Assembly: GCA_029781865.1 (NCBI GenBank)
Contig: JAKOVW010000091.1
Span: 1 to 64,000 of the forward strand
DNA length: 64,000 nt
From: Bacteroidota bacterium
GTDB taxonomy: Bacteria; Bacteroidota; Bacteroidia; Chitinophagales; Saprospiraceae
Reading direction: 5' to 3'
Position 1 is the stretch's first letter; each line of letters begins with the position of its first letter. Shown piece by piece: positions 36,895 through 46,530 of the stretch. The notes under the pieces are model-generated. The model was not told the origin of the DNA. It searched no databases and saw nothing but the letters and a program-made list of their open reading frames with translations. Made by a program: the position numbers and the translations under genes.

Positions 36895-38232
36895 TTAATG
36901 CACCGCTAAAGTTCCAAAATACAAATGCTTTGCACTGCAGGATTCCGGATGAAGAATATGATTTTCAAATTCCTTTCTGAAATGCCGGATTGCACTCGCT
37001 ACCGGCCAGGCAGCTGCTTCGCCTAAAGGGCAAATTGTTTTGCCTTCTATTTTTTTAGCAACATCCACCAATAAATCAATGTCAGTCATTTTTCCATGCC
37101 CATGTTCAATCCGATGCAAAACTTTTTCCATCCAACCTGTTCCTTCGCGGCAAGGACTGCATTGACCGCAACTTTCATGGTGATAGAACCGCGTAAAATT
37201 CCACAGATTCCTTACAATGCAAGCCTGATCATTAAACACGATAAATCCACCTGAGCCCAGCATGGTACCACTAACGAATCCGCCATCGGAAAGAGACTCA
37301 TACGTCATCAGTCGTGGTTCCCCATTAGCCGTTTTTAAAATTAATTCCTTTGGTAAAATAGGTACTGAAGATCCTCCCGCTACAACTGCTTTTAATTCCC
37401 TATTCTCCGGTATTCCTCCGCAATATTGATCTGAATAAATAAACTCTTCGACTGGTACACCTAATTCGATTTCATACACTCCCGGTTTATTAATATTTCC
37501 ACAGGCAGAAATCAATTTGGTACCGCTGCTTTTTCCTATTCCGATTGCAGCATATGAAGCACCACCATTATTAATAATCCAAGGAACAGCTGCTATAGTT
37601 TCTACATTGTTTACTACCGTCGGACTATCATATAATCCGGATACCGCCGGAAATGGTGGTTTATTCCTGGGGTTTCCTCTCTTTCCTTCAAGGGATTCAA
37701 GCAATGCAGTTTCTTCACCGCAGATGTATGCGCCACCTCCCGGATGAACATAAAGATCCAAATCATAACCAGTACCCAAAATATTCTTACCCAGAAATCC
37801 TTTCGCATATGCTTCTGCAATTGCTTTTTCAAGAATTCTGATCACATACATCATTTCACCTCTTACATAGATGTAAGAAGTATTTGCTGTAAGCGCAAAG
37901 GAAGATGTAATCATCCCTTCAATCAACAAATGCGGAATTCGTTCCATCAAATACCGGTCTTTAAAAGTACCGGGTTCGGATTCATCTGCATTACATACCA
38001 GGTATTTTGGCTTATTTGATTTTTTATCCAGAAAAGACCACTTCATGCCTGTTGGAAAACCGGCTCCGCCTCTTCCACGTAATCCTGAAGTTTTAACCTC
38101 TTCTACGACCTGATCGGGGCTCATGGATTTCAATGCTTTTTCAACAGAAGCATAGCCTCCATTTTTCATGTACCCATCTATCGTATTGATTCCGGGTTTA
38201 TTGATATGTTCGAGCAATATTTGTTTTCCCAT
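36895..38232 (-). CDS. nuoF: NADH-quinone oxidoreductase subunit F (NADH/FMN)
   Basis: NADH-oxidising flavoprotein subunit, 445 residues. The glycine-rich nucleotide site GRGGAGFPTGMKW, the FMN-site stretch GGGAYICGEETALLESLEG and the N3 cluster ligands (CGQCSPCREG, then ICPLGEA) are all visible. It follows nuoE by 2 bp. Confidence 0.97.
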   Translation of the reverse strand: MGKQILLEHINKPGINTIDGYMKNGGYASVEKALKSMSPDQVVEEVKTSGLRGRGGAGFPTGMKWSFLDKKSNKPKYLVCNADESEPGTFKDRYLMERIPHLLIEGMITSSFALTANTSYIYVRGEMMYVIRILEKAIAEAYAKGFLGKNILGTGYDLDLYVHPGGGAYICGEETALLESLEGKRGNPRNKPPFPAVSGLYDSPTVVNNVETIAAVPWIINNGGASYAAIGIGKSSGTKLISACGNINKPGVYEIELGVPVEEFIYSDQYCGGIPENRELKAVVAGGSSVPILPKELILKTANGEPRLMTYESLSDGGFVSGTMLGSGGFIVFNDQACIVRNLWNFTRFYHHESCGQCSPCREGTGWMEKVLHRIEHGHGKMTDIDLLVDVAKKIEGKTICPLGEAAAWPVASAIRHFRKEFENHILHPESCSAKHLYFGTLAVH

Positions 38233-38234
38233 TT

Positions 38235-38723
38235 TTATCCTTTCGCTCTTAATGATTCTATCAATTGATCCAATTTTTCTTCTGTCAAATTTTCTTTATA
38301 AATGTAATCCGGACCGATTTGCAAGACGGGACCGGTACCACAGGATGCCAGGCATTCCACAGGCTTTATGGTAAACAATCCGTCTGCTGTGACTTCTCCT
38401 TCTTCCACATTCAGTTTGTTTTTTAAATATTGAATGAGGCTTTCAGCTCCAACTAAACAACATGGACCTGTTCTGCAAATTTCCAACACATATTTTCCGA
38501 CCGGCTTCAAATGAAACATGGTATAAAACGTCGCGACTTCATACACTTCAATCGGATGGATATCCAAAACTTCTGCAACGTCATTCATCACATCGATAGG
38601 TAACCAGCCATGATCTGCCTGTGCCAAGTGCAATACCGGCAACAAGGCGGATTTGTGTTTTCCGGCTGGATAACGATTCTTGATTTCTTTGATCTGTTCT
38701 AATCTTTCTGCTGAAAAGGCCAT
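38235..38723 (-). CDS. nuoE: NADH-quinone oxidoreductase subunit E ([2Fe-2S])
   Basis: Thioredoxin-fold [2Fe-2S] subunit (cluster N1a), 162 residues. The four Cys ligands are seen in CRTGPCCLVGAES and ECLASCGTGP. It is immediately upstream of nuoF and separated from nuoD by about 180 bp. Confidence 0.96.
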   Translation of the reverse strand: MAFSAERLEQIKEIKNRYPAGKHKSALLPVLHLAQADHGWLPIDVMNDVAEVLDIHPIEVYEVATFYTMFHLKPVGKYVLEICRTGPCCLVGAESLIQYLKNKLNVEEGEVTADGLFTIKPVECLASCGTGPVLQIGPDYIYKENLTEEKLDQLIESLRAKG

Positions 38724-38902
38724 CTTTCTTATACTATCTCCCCAATGGGTTTTGATTTAATTTTTTAATTCATTTATCTGCTTCCTCCATTCATTTTTTC
38801 AAACACTTTCATCAACTTGTTCTGCTCCGATTTTGATAATAACTATTGTCACTTTACTCCCGTTAATACTTTTTCCATTTTTGCATTATTCGAAAAAAAA
38901 GA
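38724..38902. other. gap between nuoD and nuoE
   Basis: 179 bp with no ORF or obvious hairpin. Like the gap before nuoG, it separates a structural module (ABCD) from the NADH-oxidising module (EF). Confidence 0.4.
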
Positions 38903-40129
38903 TTACGCATCCAATTCACCTGCAATTACATTCAAACTACTCATCACTACAATGGCATCAGAAAGCAATTGTCCTTTGACAATTTCCGGATAAGCCTGGT
39001 AGTAAATAAAACAAGGTCGTCTGAAATGCAGGCGATAGGGAGTTCGTCCACCATCACTGATCAGGTAAAATCCCAACTCACCATTTGCTCCTTCAACGGC
39101 ATTATATACTTCGCCAACCGGTGCATCAATTTCACCCATGATGATTTTAAAATGATAAATCAATGCCTCCATGTTCTTATACACTTCCTGTTTTGGTGGA
39201 AGATAATAATGATCATTGTCTGCATGAAACTCACCCGGTCCCATTTTTTCAATTTTATCTAAGGCCTGTTCAATGATTCGCAAACTTTGCCAGATTTCTT
39301 CATTGCGCACAACAAAGCGATCATAGGTATCACCGGTCGTTCCAACCGGAACATCAAATTCAAAATCTTCATAAGAACAATAAGGCTCTGCAGTACGCAG
39401 ATCGTAATCAATTCCACAAGCTCTTAAATTGGGGCCCGTGAAACCATAATTCAGTGCGCGCTCCACACTTATAGCCCCGGTATCAATGGTGCGATCCATG
39501 AAAATGCGATTACGCGATAATAAATTTTCGAATTGTTTCCAGATCACCGGAAATTCTTTCAGAAATTTTTTAGTCTTTTCAAATACAATCGGATTGAAAT
39601 CACGCTCAAACCCTCCGATGCGTCCCATGTTGGTTGTTAAACGGGCTCCGCAAATTTCTTCATAGATTTCATATACAAATTCGCGCCACTGGTATACGTA
39701 AGTAAATCCGGTGAGTGCACCTGTATCCACGCCCAATATACTATTACAAATAATGTGATCAGTTATTCTTGCAAGTTCCATGACCAGGACGCGCATATAG
39801 TCCACGCGTTTCGGAACTTTTATTTTAAGCAATTTTTCTGCGGTCAGCATCCAGCCCGTATTATTGATAGGTGCTGAACAATAATTCATCCGGTCTGTAA
39901 GCGGAGTGATCTGATAGAACGGTCTGCGTTCCGCAATTTTTTCAAAAGCGCGATGTATGTAGCCAATTGTTTGCTCACCACTTACGATTCGCTCTCCATC
40001 CATTTTAAGCACATTCTGGAAAATTCCATGAGTTGCAGGATGTGTAGGCCCGAGATTCAGCGTAGTATATGGAATTTCCGGTCTTTCCGGTTCATGTATT
40101 TCTGACAGGTAATCTAAATTTGTTTTCAT
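38903..40129 (-). CDS. nuoD: NADH-quinone oxidoreductase subunit D
   Basis: 49-kDa-type subunit forming the quinone site with NuoB, 408 residues. It has LGPTHPATHGIFQ near the N-terminus, ARITDHIICNSILGVD and the C-terminal INLSxxAGELD-like end (SLNVIAGELDA). NuoC is encoded separately, 5 bp upstream. Confidence 0.97.
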   Translation of the reverse strand: MKTNLDYLSEIHEPERPEIPYTTLNLGPTHPATHGIFQNVLKMDGERIVSGEQTIGYIHRAFEKIAERRPFYQITPLTDRMNYCSAPINNTGWMLTAEKLLKIKVPKRVDYMRVLVMELARITDHIICNSILGVDTGALTGFTYVYQWREFVYEIYEEICGARLTTNMGRIGGFERDFNPIVFEKTKKFLKEFPVIWKQFENLLSRNRIFMDRTIDTGAISVERALNYGFTGPNLRACGIDYDLRTAEPYCSYEDFEFDVPVGTTGDTYDRFVVRNEEIWQSLRIIEQALDKIEKMGPGEFHADNDHYYLPPKQEVYKNMEALIYHFKIIMGEIDAPVGEVYNAVEGANGELGFYLISDGGRTPYRLHFRRPCFIYYQAYPEIVKGQLLSDAIVVMSSLNVIAGELDA

Positions 40130-40134
40130 TTCTA

Positions 40135-40641
40135 TTATCTTCCAAATTGAAAATCAGCTTTATCTTCCCTTGTTGGATCTTCCAATGGATATTCCTTGCG
40201 CATGGGAAATGCTGACATTTCATCCATATTTAATATTCGCTTTAAATTCGGATGTCCTAAAAATTGAATTCCAAAAAAATCATACGTCTCGCGTTCCATC
40301 CAGTTTGCACTGGCATATATTCCCGTTAAAGTGGGAACTTCCGGCTTTTCAAGAGGAACAAATATTTTAATGCGAAGCCGTGTTTTATTTTGCATGCTTT
40401 GCAAATGATAGACGACAGCAAATTCATTTCCTTTATTATCCGGATAATGAACAGCGCAGATATCAGTTAAAAATTGAAAACCAAGTACTTCATCTTTAAA
40501 TAAAAATAAAATCAATTGATACAATTGTTTTAATGGTACGGTTGTATTGAAAATACCATATTCATCTTCAGTAATACTCAGAGGACTACCGAGATGGTCA
40601 CTGATATGTTGTTCTATCTGTTCTTTTGTCAATGTGCGCAT
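40135..40641 (-). CDS. nuoC: NADH-quinone oxidoreductase subunit C
   Basis: 30-kDa-type subunit, 168 residues from the ATG at 40641; an extra in-frame GTG lies just before. The family signature is present (WMERETYDFFGIQFLGHPNLKRILN, then the arginine-rich end MRKEYPLEDPTREDKADFQFGR). The start overlaps the stop of nuoB by one base. Confidence 0.95.
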   Translation of the reverse strand: MRTLTKEQIEQHISDHLGSPLSITEDEYGIFNTTVPLKQLYQLILFLFKDEVLGFQFLTDICAVHYPDNKGNEFAVVYHLQSMQNKTRLRIKIFVPLEKPEVPTLTGIYASANWMERETYDFFGIQFLGHPNLKRILNMDEMSAFPMRKEYPLEDPTREDKADFQFGR

Positions 40642-41186
40642 CACTTCACTAAATATTCTTCCATCAATTGCTGATATTCTTTTGAATTGCGTCTCCTGAC
40701 GGATTCTTTTCCGATCAAATCCTGGATGCGCATCACTCCTTCAATTATTTGCTCCGGTCTTGGCGGACATCCGGGAACATATACATCTACCGGAATAATC
40801 CGGTCGATTCCCTGTAATACACTATAGGTATCAAATATTCCACCGCTGGAAGCACAGGCTCCAACAGCGATCACCCATTTGGGCTCAGCCATCTGCTCAT
40901 ACACCTGCCTTAAAACGGGTCCCATTTTCTTGGCAATCGTTCCCATGACCATCAATAAATCCGCTTGTCTTGGTGAAAAGCTCAATCGCTCAGATCCAAA
41001 TCTGGCCAGATCATAATGGGATGACATGGTTGACATAAACTCTATGCCGCAGCAAGAGGTGGCAAATGGCAATGGCCAGATGCTGTTTTTTCTTGCCAAT
41101 CCCACCACGGAATCCAAAGAAGTGGCAAAGAATCCCGGACCTGCGTGTCCTTCCGGTGCTTCACTTATTTTAATTTTTTCGCTCAT
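40641..41186 (-). CDS. nuoB: NADH-quinone oxidoreductase subunit B (cluster N2)
   Basis: Carries the terminal [4Fe-4S] cluster N2. The tandem cysteines (TSCCGIEFM) and the distal ligands (GACASSGG, PGCPPRPEQI) are all present. The length of 181 residues is normal. It lies 121 bp downstream of the end of nuoA. Confidence 0.97.
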   Translation of the reverse strand: MSEKIKISEAPEGHAGPGFFATSLDSVVGLARKNSIWPLPFATSCCGIEFMSTMSSHYDLARFGSERLSFSPRQADLLMVMGTIAKKMGPVLRQVYEQMAEPKWVIAVGACASSGGIFDTYSVLQGIDRIIPVDVYVPGCPPRPEQIIEGVMRIQDLIGKESVRRRNSKEYQQLMEEYLVK

Positions 41187-41307
41187 TGTGATGACTATAA
41201 AATGGACCAGGACTAAGTTTATCTATGTAATCCTCAGGACCCAATCTTCTTATTTCTGTTTTTATCTGACCTACAAAACATATTTGTTTTATCTCCGGAA
41301 ATCAGCA

Positions 41308-41694
41308 TCATTCAGATTCCCTGGTTTCCCATTTTAGAACTCCTTTCATCAGCACATAGTAAAATCCAGCCATCAATAAGGCCAAAAAGACAAACATCTC
41401 CATAAAACCAAACCAGCCTAATTTTCTGAAATTTACAGCCCAGGGATACATAAATACAATTTCCACATCAAATAACACAAAGAGAATAGCAGTCATAAAA
41501 TACCTGATAGAGAATGGATTACGGGCATTTCCTACACTATCTAAACCGCATTCAAAGGAGTTGTCCTTGCGAACTCCGCTTCTCTTAGCCCCTAATAAAT
41601 GGGTTGCTATCAGCGTAACGACCACAAATCCACCTGCAACAATGAATTGCAACAGGATCGGTACATAATCATAAGGTATGTGATTTGACTGCAT
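41308..41694 (-). CDS. nuoA: NADH-quinone oxidoreductase subunit A
   Basis: Three-helix membrane subunit, 128 residues from the ATG at 41694 (MQSNHIPYDYVPILL). The frame is open further only through a TTG. The conserved loop (KDNSFECGLDSVGNARNPFSIRYF-type, Cys and acidic residues) and VLFDVEIVFMYPWAV are diagnostic. It is the first gene of the operon; a TATATTTG box lies 22 bp upstream of the ATG. Confidence 0.95.
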   Translation of the reverse strand: MQSNHIPYDYVPILLQFIVAGGFVVVTLIATHLLGAKRSGVRKDNSFECGLDSVGNARNPFSIRYFMTAILFVLFDVEIVFMYPWAVNFRKLGWFGFMEMFVFLALLMAGFYYVLMKGVLKWETRESE

Positions 41695-41715
41695 CGCAAT
41701 AATTATAAAACTTGG

Positions 41716-41723
41716 CAAATATA
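41716..41723 (-). promoter_or_regulatory. nuo operon -7 box (TATATTTG)
   Basis: Exact TAnnTTTG match on the minus strand, 22 bp before the nuoA ATG, implying a very short 5' leader. No clear -33 TTTG is seen. Confidence 0.5.
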
Positions 41724-41998
41724 AGGTGGATCGACCGATTGGATAGGAATTAGGGAAGAGAATCTGGGATGATTTAACTCAACAGAAGAACCTATAATAA
41801 TCATTGTTCCTGAGCCCTATTCAGGCAGTCTCAAGACTTTAAACCATAGACCCTGATTAAATGACCGGGGTCATTAAGACTTAAGTTGACCAGGAAGATG
41901 TCCTGATCCGGTATTAATAAGCCGGAAAATCTCAAATCGCTTAGCCCAATACTACAGTCAATTCCTATTTCCCTTAGTTTTGCATTCAAATTGACTCC

Positions 41999-42406
41999 AT
42001 GAGGATTTCTATTATACGAAAAGGACATTTCAATGCAGCACACAGACTATTCAATCCGGATTGGTCTGAGGAAAAAAACAAACAGATTTTCGGAATCTGC
42101 AGCAATCCTAATTTTCACGGCCACAATTATGAGATGGATGTAAAGATCAGTGGCGAACTGGATCCGGAATCGGGTATTTTAATGGATCTGAAAGTATTGA
42201 AAGAAGTGATTGAAAAAAATGTCGAGCAACGTTACGATCATAAAAATCTGAACATGGATTGTCCGGAATTTGTCAATAAAATTCCTACCGCTGAAAATAT
42301 TTGCATTGAAATTCACAGGATACTAAAATCCGTGCTTCCAGATCACCTTGATGTGCATATCCGCTTATCAGAGACCCCCAGAAATTTTGTCGAATATCCG
42401 GCATAA
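41999..42406 (+). CDS. queD: 6-pyruvoyl-tetrahydropterin synthase / 6-carboxytetrahydropterin synthase family
   Basis: Zinc enzyme acting on dihydroneopterin triphosphate, usually in queuosine or pterin synthesis. The zinc histidines are visible in HFNAAHRL and NFHGHNYE. The catalytic Cys (FGICSN) and the acidic residues in GILMDLKVLK and the C-terminal RLSETPRNF also fit. The length of 135 residues is normal. No other queuosine genes are in the window, so the symbol rests on family membership only; the PTPS activity is the alternative. Confidence 0.85.
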   Translation: MRISIIRKGHFNAAHRLFNPDWSEEKNKQIFGICSNPNFHGHNYEMDVKISGELDPESGILMDLKVLKEVIEKNVEQRYDHKNLNMDCPEFVNKIPTAENICIEIHRILKSVLPDHLDVHIRLSETPRNFVEYPA

Positions 42407-42515
42407 CCGAATCAATTCATCTGAACCTTCAATTGATTGAAAAAAATTTCTATTTCAATGTGTAAATCAATTCTCCGGAAACAGAATAATTAGTTCTGAT
42501 GCTGTTGAAATTCCG

Positions 42516-43211
42516 CTATTGATTTTTATTTGAATTTTTCTGAATGCGCATTGTTTGAATAATGCGCTCATCTGATCCGATAAGCTTTAAAAAATACAAT
42601 CCATCCGCTAATGCACTGACATCATACGTCTTTTCCGTGACTGCATTCTTCGCCATTACGTTCTTACCTAAAAGCGTATACCACTCGACTCGTTTTAATT
42701 GCTGATTGGTTTCAACCGTAATTAAATCAGAGGCAGGATTGGGATAGACGAGGCATTCAACGGCTTTGTTTCCTTTCGTTGAAAGTATCTTGTTAAAAAA
42801 ATAATCAGCCCTGTATTTTACAGTTGTATCTGATTTTTCATAGAGCCAGACAATAACATGTGCTTCACCTGCTTTTCCATTTTCCGAAACATGTACTTGC
42901 AATTTACAAGTGTCATTCGGCTTCATTTGACCAGGTAAATTATCCGGGCACTTTTCAAGCGTATGGGAATAACAATTGTTGCAATCACAAACAGCTGAAA
43001 ACCAATCCTGAGGCATCACTACATTTTCTTTGGTCCACAGTAAATAAATCGTTGTTTTTGAATTGTTTTTTAAAATTCCTTCACCGACATGATCTGAATT
43101 ATCAGATACAAAGTACGTATAGACCGGATTTGGATTGACATTATACTTCGGAACCTGAGCAGCAACAGAAGCAATGCTCAATACGATAAAAAGAAAGCAG
43201 GCATGTTTCAT
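42516..43211 (-). CDS. small T9SS-secreted protein, paralogue of the neighbour at 43431
   Basis: 231 residues: signal peptide (MKHACFLFIVLSIASVAAQ), an immunoglobulin-like domain beginning VPKYNVNPNPVYTYF with paired cysteines (VCDCNNCYSHTLEKCPDN), and a type A sorting domain (VYPNPASDLITVET ... GLYFLKLIGSDERIIQTMRI). It shares fold order, Cys pattern and sorting domain with the next gene, so it is a tandem duplicate. Function unknown. Confidence 0.85.
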   Translation of the reverse strand: MKHACFLFIVLSIASVAAQVPKYNVNPNPVYTYFVSDNSDHVGEGILKNNSKTTIYLLWTKENVVMPQDWFSAVCDCNNCYSHTLEKCPDNLPGQMKPNDTCKLQVHVSENGKAGEAHVIVWLYEKSDTTVKYRADYFFNKILSTKGNKAVECLVYPNPASDLITVETNQQLKRVEWYTLLGKNVMAKNAVTEKTYDVSALADGLYFLKLIGSDERIIQTMRIQKNSNKNQ

Positions 43212-43380
43212 CCACTTTAGAATTTGGATTCTAAGATACGTAAGATTAACGGTTATGCTGAAGTAATTTCACCATAGACTTCACCATCAACACTATTATT
43301 TTTGTTAATTCGAATTGATACAAACAATTGAAGGTATTGATTTCCGATCAGCCTAAGAATTAAAATTCGACTTAAAAAAA

Positions 43381-43407
43381 AAAGCCCATTCTTATGAATG
43401 AGCTTTT
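43381..43407 (-). terminator. hairpin terminator after the T9SS gene at 43431
   Basis: The arms GCCCATTC and GAATGAGC (4-base loop), extended by AAA/TTT, lie 24 bp after the stop and are followed by a long T run in the minus-strand transcript. The arms are the same as in the hairpin at 1904-1925. Confidence 0.8.
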
Positions 43408-43430
43408 CATATCTTTTGAAATGAATTTAA

Positions 43431-44123
43431 TTAAGGTCTGTAAGATCTTTTTTGAAGGCGTATGGTTCTAAGATGTTGTTCATTAGGACCAATCAGTTTA
43501 ACAAAATAAAGTCCGTCTTCAAGCTGAGAAATATCATAGCTCGTTTTTTGCATCGCTTTGTAAGAAGTGACTTTTTTACCCAGAATAGAATAGAAATCAA
43601 TTCTGTTTAGTCCCTGGTTAAAATCGATAGAAAATGAATTATAAGCCGGATTCGGATAAACTTTTATTTCAATATTCTTAACCTGGTTATTGGACAAAAC
43701 CTTATTGAAAAGGTAATCCACTTTTATTTTTTTGGAAGTATCCTCTTTCTCATAAACCCACATTACAATATGAGCTTCGCCATCCGTACCATTATCGGTG
43801 ACATGCACATCCAAAGTGGTAGAATCACCTGCTTTAATTTTATTAGGACCGTTATCCGGACATTTACCAAGACCCGGGCCATAGCAATAATTGGCATCAC
43901 AAACATAGGTTTGCCAATCAACAGGTAATTGAAGGATTTCGCGGGTCCAGAGTACATTGATCTGTGCGCCGGTGTTGTTCTTCACTTTGCCATGGGCGAA
44001 ATGATCGGTTCCATCAGCCTGAAAGGAAATACTGTTTGGATTCGGGTTCACAGAAAACCTCGGAGTCTGTGCAACCAGAACTTCAACACATAAAATGCTG
44101 ATAATCAAGTAAATGTATTTCAT
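43431..44123 (-). CDS. small T9SS-secreted protein, paralogue of the neighbour at 42516
   Basis: 230 residues. Signal peptide (MKYIYLIISILCVEVLVAQ), then the domain starting TPRFSVNPNPNSISF with the same Cys pattern (VCDANYCYGPGLGKCPDN), DVHVTDNGTDGEAHIVMWVYEKED, and a type A sorting domain (VYPNPAYNSFSIDF). The two paralogues are separated by about 220 bp. Function unknown. Confidence 0.85.
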   Translation of the reverse strand: MKYIYLIISILCVEVLVAQTPRFSVNPNPNSISFQADGTDHFAHGKVKNNTGAQINVLWTREILQLPVDWQTYVCDANYCYGPGLGKCPDNGPNKIKAGDSTTLDVHVTDNGTDGEAHIVMWVYEKEDTSKKIKVDYLFNKVLSNNQVKNIEIKVYPNPAYNSFSIDFNQGLNRIDFYSILGKKVTSYKAMQKTSYDISQLEDGLYFVKLIGPNEQHLRTIRLQKRSYRP

Positions 44124-44360
44124 AGGCTTTGAATTTTATAATACAATTGTAAAGATAAAAATTTAAACGTTTCTGAACCGGATTTGTATTAAAAAAAATC
44201 GCGATAGCATGCTTTATTGCGGCGATAAACGATAAATGCTTTTTGCCGACTGCCCTGTTTCCCAAGCGACTATAAGGCTGGTACAGCTCAAATTCTATTG
44301 CTTGTTTCAGTTGCACTGCAACATTCGGATACTGTATTTTTTACGGATCAGATCAAAAAA

Positions 44361-44384
44361 AATAGCCGGTCTAAGCCGGCTATT
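44361..44384 (-). terminator. hairpin terminator after the Omp28-like gene
   Basis: A perfect 9-bp inverted repeat (AATAGCCGG / CCGGCTATT, 6-base loop) is followed by a T-rich run on the minus strand, about 31 bp after the stop. Confidence 0.85.
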
Positions 44385-44415
44385 TGTATTATGAATACTA
44401 TTTAGAAACTATTAT

Positions 44416-46389
44416 TTAATGAATACTTACAGTTGTGTTTCTAACACCTTTATCCGTGGTTATTTTCAGATTGTATAATCCCGGATTGTAAGAGTCAACT
44501 TTAAATGATTTCACATTGACACCTTCTCTCAAATCAATATTTTGACCAAGTATACCAATTGCCTTTCCATTCATATCAAACAACTGAATGGTAGCTTTTG
44601 CAACCTGGTTTGAATTGATTTGAATGTTTAGTTCATTATGAACCGGGTTCGGATAAACTTTCAAACCGGTCAAAATTCCTGCATCTTGTGTAGATAATGG
44701 TTCTGAAGCAATATTGATATCATCGATAAACATCAGGTTACTTCCGGAGGGAGGATTGTAACCTCTCAATCTGATGAGTACTTCAGGTGCTCCATCGAAG
44801 TCTTTCATACTCACTTTATCCTGTGCCCATTCACCTGCTAATGGTGCAAAATAATTTCCCGGAACGGGAGCGACAGAAGCCAAATCAGCACCTTCTTTTT
44901 GATAAACAATCGTCCAGTTGGCACCACAATCTTTTGAAGCTTCCACGATGAAGCGGGTTGGCTCATTGCCCAATTGAGCAAAAGCGCGACTCAACGTCAA
45001 TGTCGTATTTGTACTATTGCTTAGATTCAATTTATCCCAGAATATTTTTACTTCAGTATCAGGTGGACCAAAATAGAAATCCCAGAATAAAGAGAATGGA
45101 GAATTGCCAAATCCACCGACTTCGTCAGTTGCTGCAAAATACGCTTTGTCTGCTGGAAATACACTCATACTGGATGTATTGTCTGCATAACAGTTTGGAG
45201 GGAATACACCTCTTGCACTTACAGCAAATCCTTCATGCATTTCAGTTGCGTAAGGCGTTGTTGCCACGTTGTATAAAATTTTATTCGCTCCTGCATGATT
45301 CAATTTATCAATGTCTTTGTTATTTGCTCCATTGACATTGTTCACTCTGAAATTAACCAGATTTTTTCCGGCTTTCAGGTTGATATTTTTATATTCATAG
45401 GTAGTTGATGCACCACCGGGTAAATTAACGGTATCAATTTTAGTCGTGCCTTGTTTCAGGTTATTTAGCAACAAATCCAATGAAACGGTTTTGATACTGT
45501 CAGTACCATAATTGTTTAATTGTACCTTTAAGCTGACCCCAGGATCGCACAATCCAGTATATCCAAGCACCTCTGCAGATGCATTCAAATCCAAAAATGT
45601 AGCTCCTGCAGGCAAAGGTTTTGGATAACTTTCAGCAGACTGCATGATTTCTTTTTTGGTTGTGTTTTGCACGAAAGCAACTGCACCTAAATTTCTAAGG
45701 CTATAAATGTAAGATGGTATCACAATGGTAAAACTGAATGTTTTGGTTTCACCTGCTTTTAATCCACCCAATTTTGTACCTGAAGAATTCGGTATCATTT
45801 TACGCATTACAGAGAAGAACTCCAACTCTCCGTTGGTTCCGGGAGGAGTAGCAAATTGAATTGTTTTCTCAATAAGTACCGTTTGTAAAGTATAATTATC
45901 GGCTAAATCATTCGCACTGACATTCTTGGCAGTAACATTTATAGTCACTGAATCCAGTTTAGTCATTAAGGTATGATCTACCGTAAGTTCAATCGGACTT
46001 GTAACCTTCGCGCGATTGTTTATCATACTTTGGGTGAAATCGGCAATATTTCCGTGAAAAATTGCTGTTGCCGTTTCCGTAGTCCCTCCGTCTTCAACAC
46101 AATCAGGAACCGCGTTAACGCCATAATAAGAAACCCGGTTTGCTACTTCAGTAGCATTTTGTGCATTCATCGGATCTGAACCCGGCCAGCTAACCTGATA
46201 GCAGAGTAAGCCTACTTTAGTTTCATTTCCAGGGCTGAATATTATACCATGAAATTTTGGATTATAAGCAGCACAAGGAGGACAGGAAGCTTGCGTAAAT
46301 TCTTCAACAAGAACCCGGCGAGGTGCCTGAGCTTCGGTTTTAAGGGCAATCAGAAGTCCTAAGACAAGGAATAGGTAGAATTGTTTCAT
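44416..46389 (-). CDS. T9SS-secreted protein with Omp28/thioredoxin-like domain, 657 aa
   Basis: The ATG at 46389 gives a proper signal peptide (MKQFYLFLVLGLLIALKTEAQ); the longer frame starts at a TTG. The domain that follows (RRVLVEEFTQASCPPCAAYNP) is a thioredoxin-like Omp28-related domain with a CPPC redox pair. After it come beta-sandwich segments (CARDB-like around residues 255-370), a jelly-roll-like region (residues 380-560), and a type A sorting domain (VYPNPVHNELNIQIN ... YNLKITTDKGVRNTTVSIH). The exported CPPC could be a surface disulphide exchange site; that is inference. Confidence 0.88.
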   Translation of the reverse strand: MKQFYLFLVLGLLIALKTEAQAPRRVLVEEFTQASCPPCAAYNPKFHGIIFSPGNETKVGLLCYQVSWPGSDPMNAQNATEVANRVSYYGVNAVPDCVEDGGTTETATAIFHGNIADFTQSMINNRAKVTSPIELTVDHTLMTKLDSVTINVTAKNVSANDLADNYTLQTVLIEKTIQFATPPGTNGELEFFSVMRKMIPNSSGTKLGGLKAGETKTFSFTIVIPSYIYSLRNLGAVAFVQNTTKKEIMQSAESYPKPLPAGATFLDLNASAEVLGYTGLCDPGVSLKVQLNNYGTDSIKTVSLDLLLNNLKQGTTKIDTVNLPGGASTTYEYKNINLKAGKNLVNFRVNNVNGANNKDIDKLNHAGANKILYNVATTPYATEMHEGFAVSARGVFPPNCYADNTSSMSVFPADKAYFAATDEVGGFGNSPFSLFWDFYFGPPDTEVKIFWDKLNLSNSTNTTLTLSRAFAQLGNEPTRFIVEASKDCGANWTIVYQKEGADLASVAPVPGNYFAPLAGEWAQDKVSMKDFDGAPEVLIRLRGYNPPSGSNLMFIDDINIASEPLSTQDAGILTGLKVYPNPVHNELNIQINSNQVAKATIQLFDMNGKAIGILGQNIDLREGVNVKSFKVDSYNPGLYNLKITTDKGVRNTTVSIH

Positions 46390-46530
46390 ACAGATTGATT
46401 TAATGAAAAAAAAATTAAGTTTGCAAATGTATTCTTTTCCCAAATAATAATTGCAAAATTAACTTTCTACGAAAAAAATCGTACTCAATTGCAATTTTTT
46501 TTATTAAGTCATTGATATTCAATAAATAAG

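Noticed and set aside
41831-42043. Minus-strand 70-codon ORF overlapping queD
   Set aside because: It overlaps the well-supported queD start and has no recognisable features.
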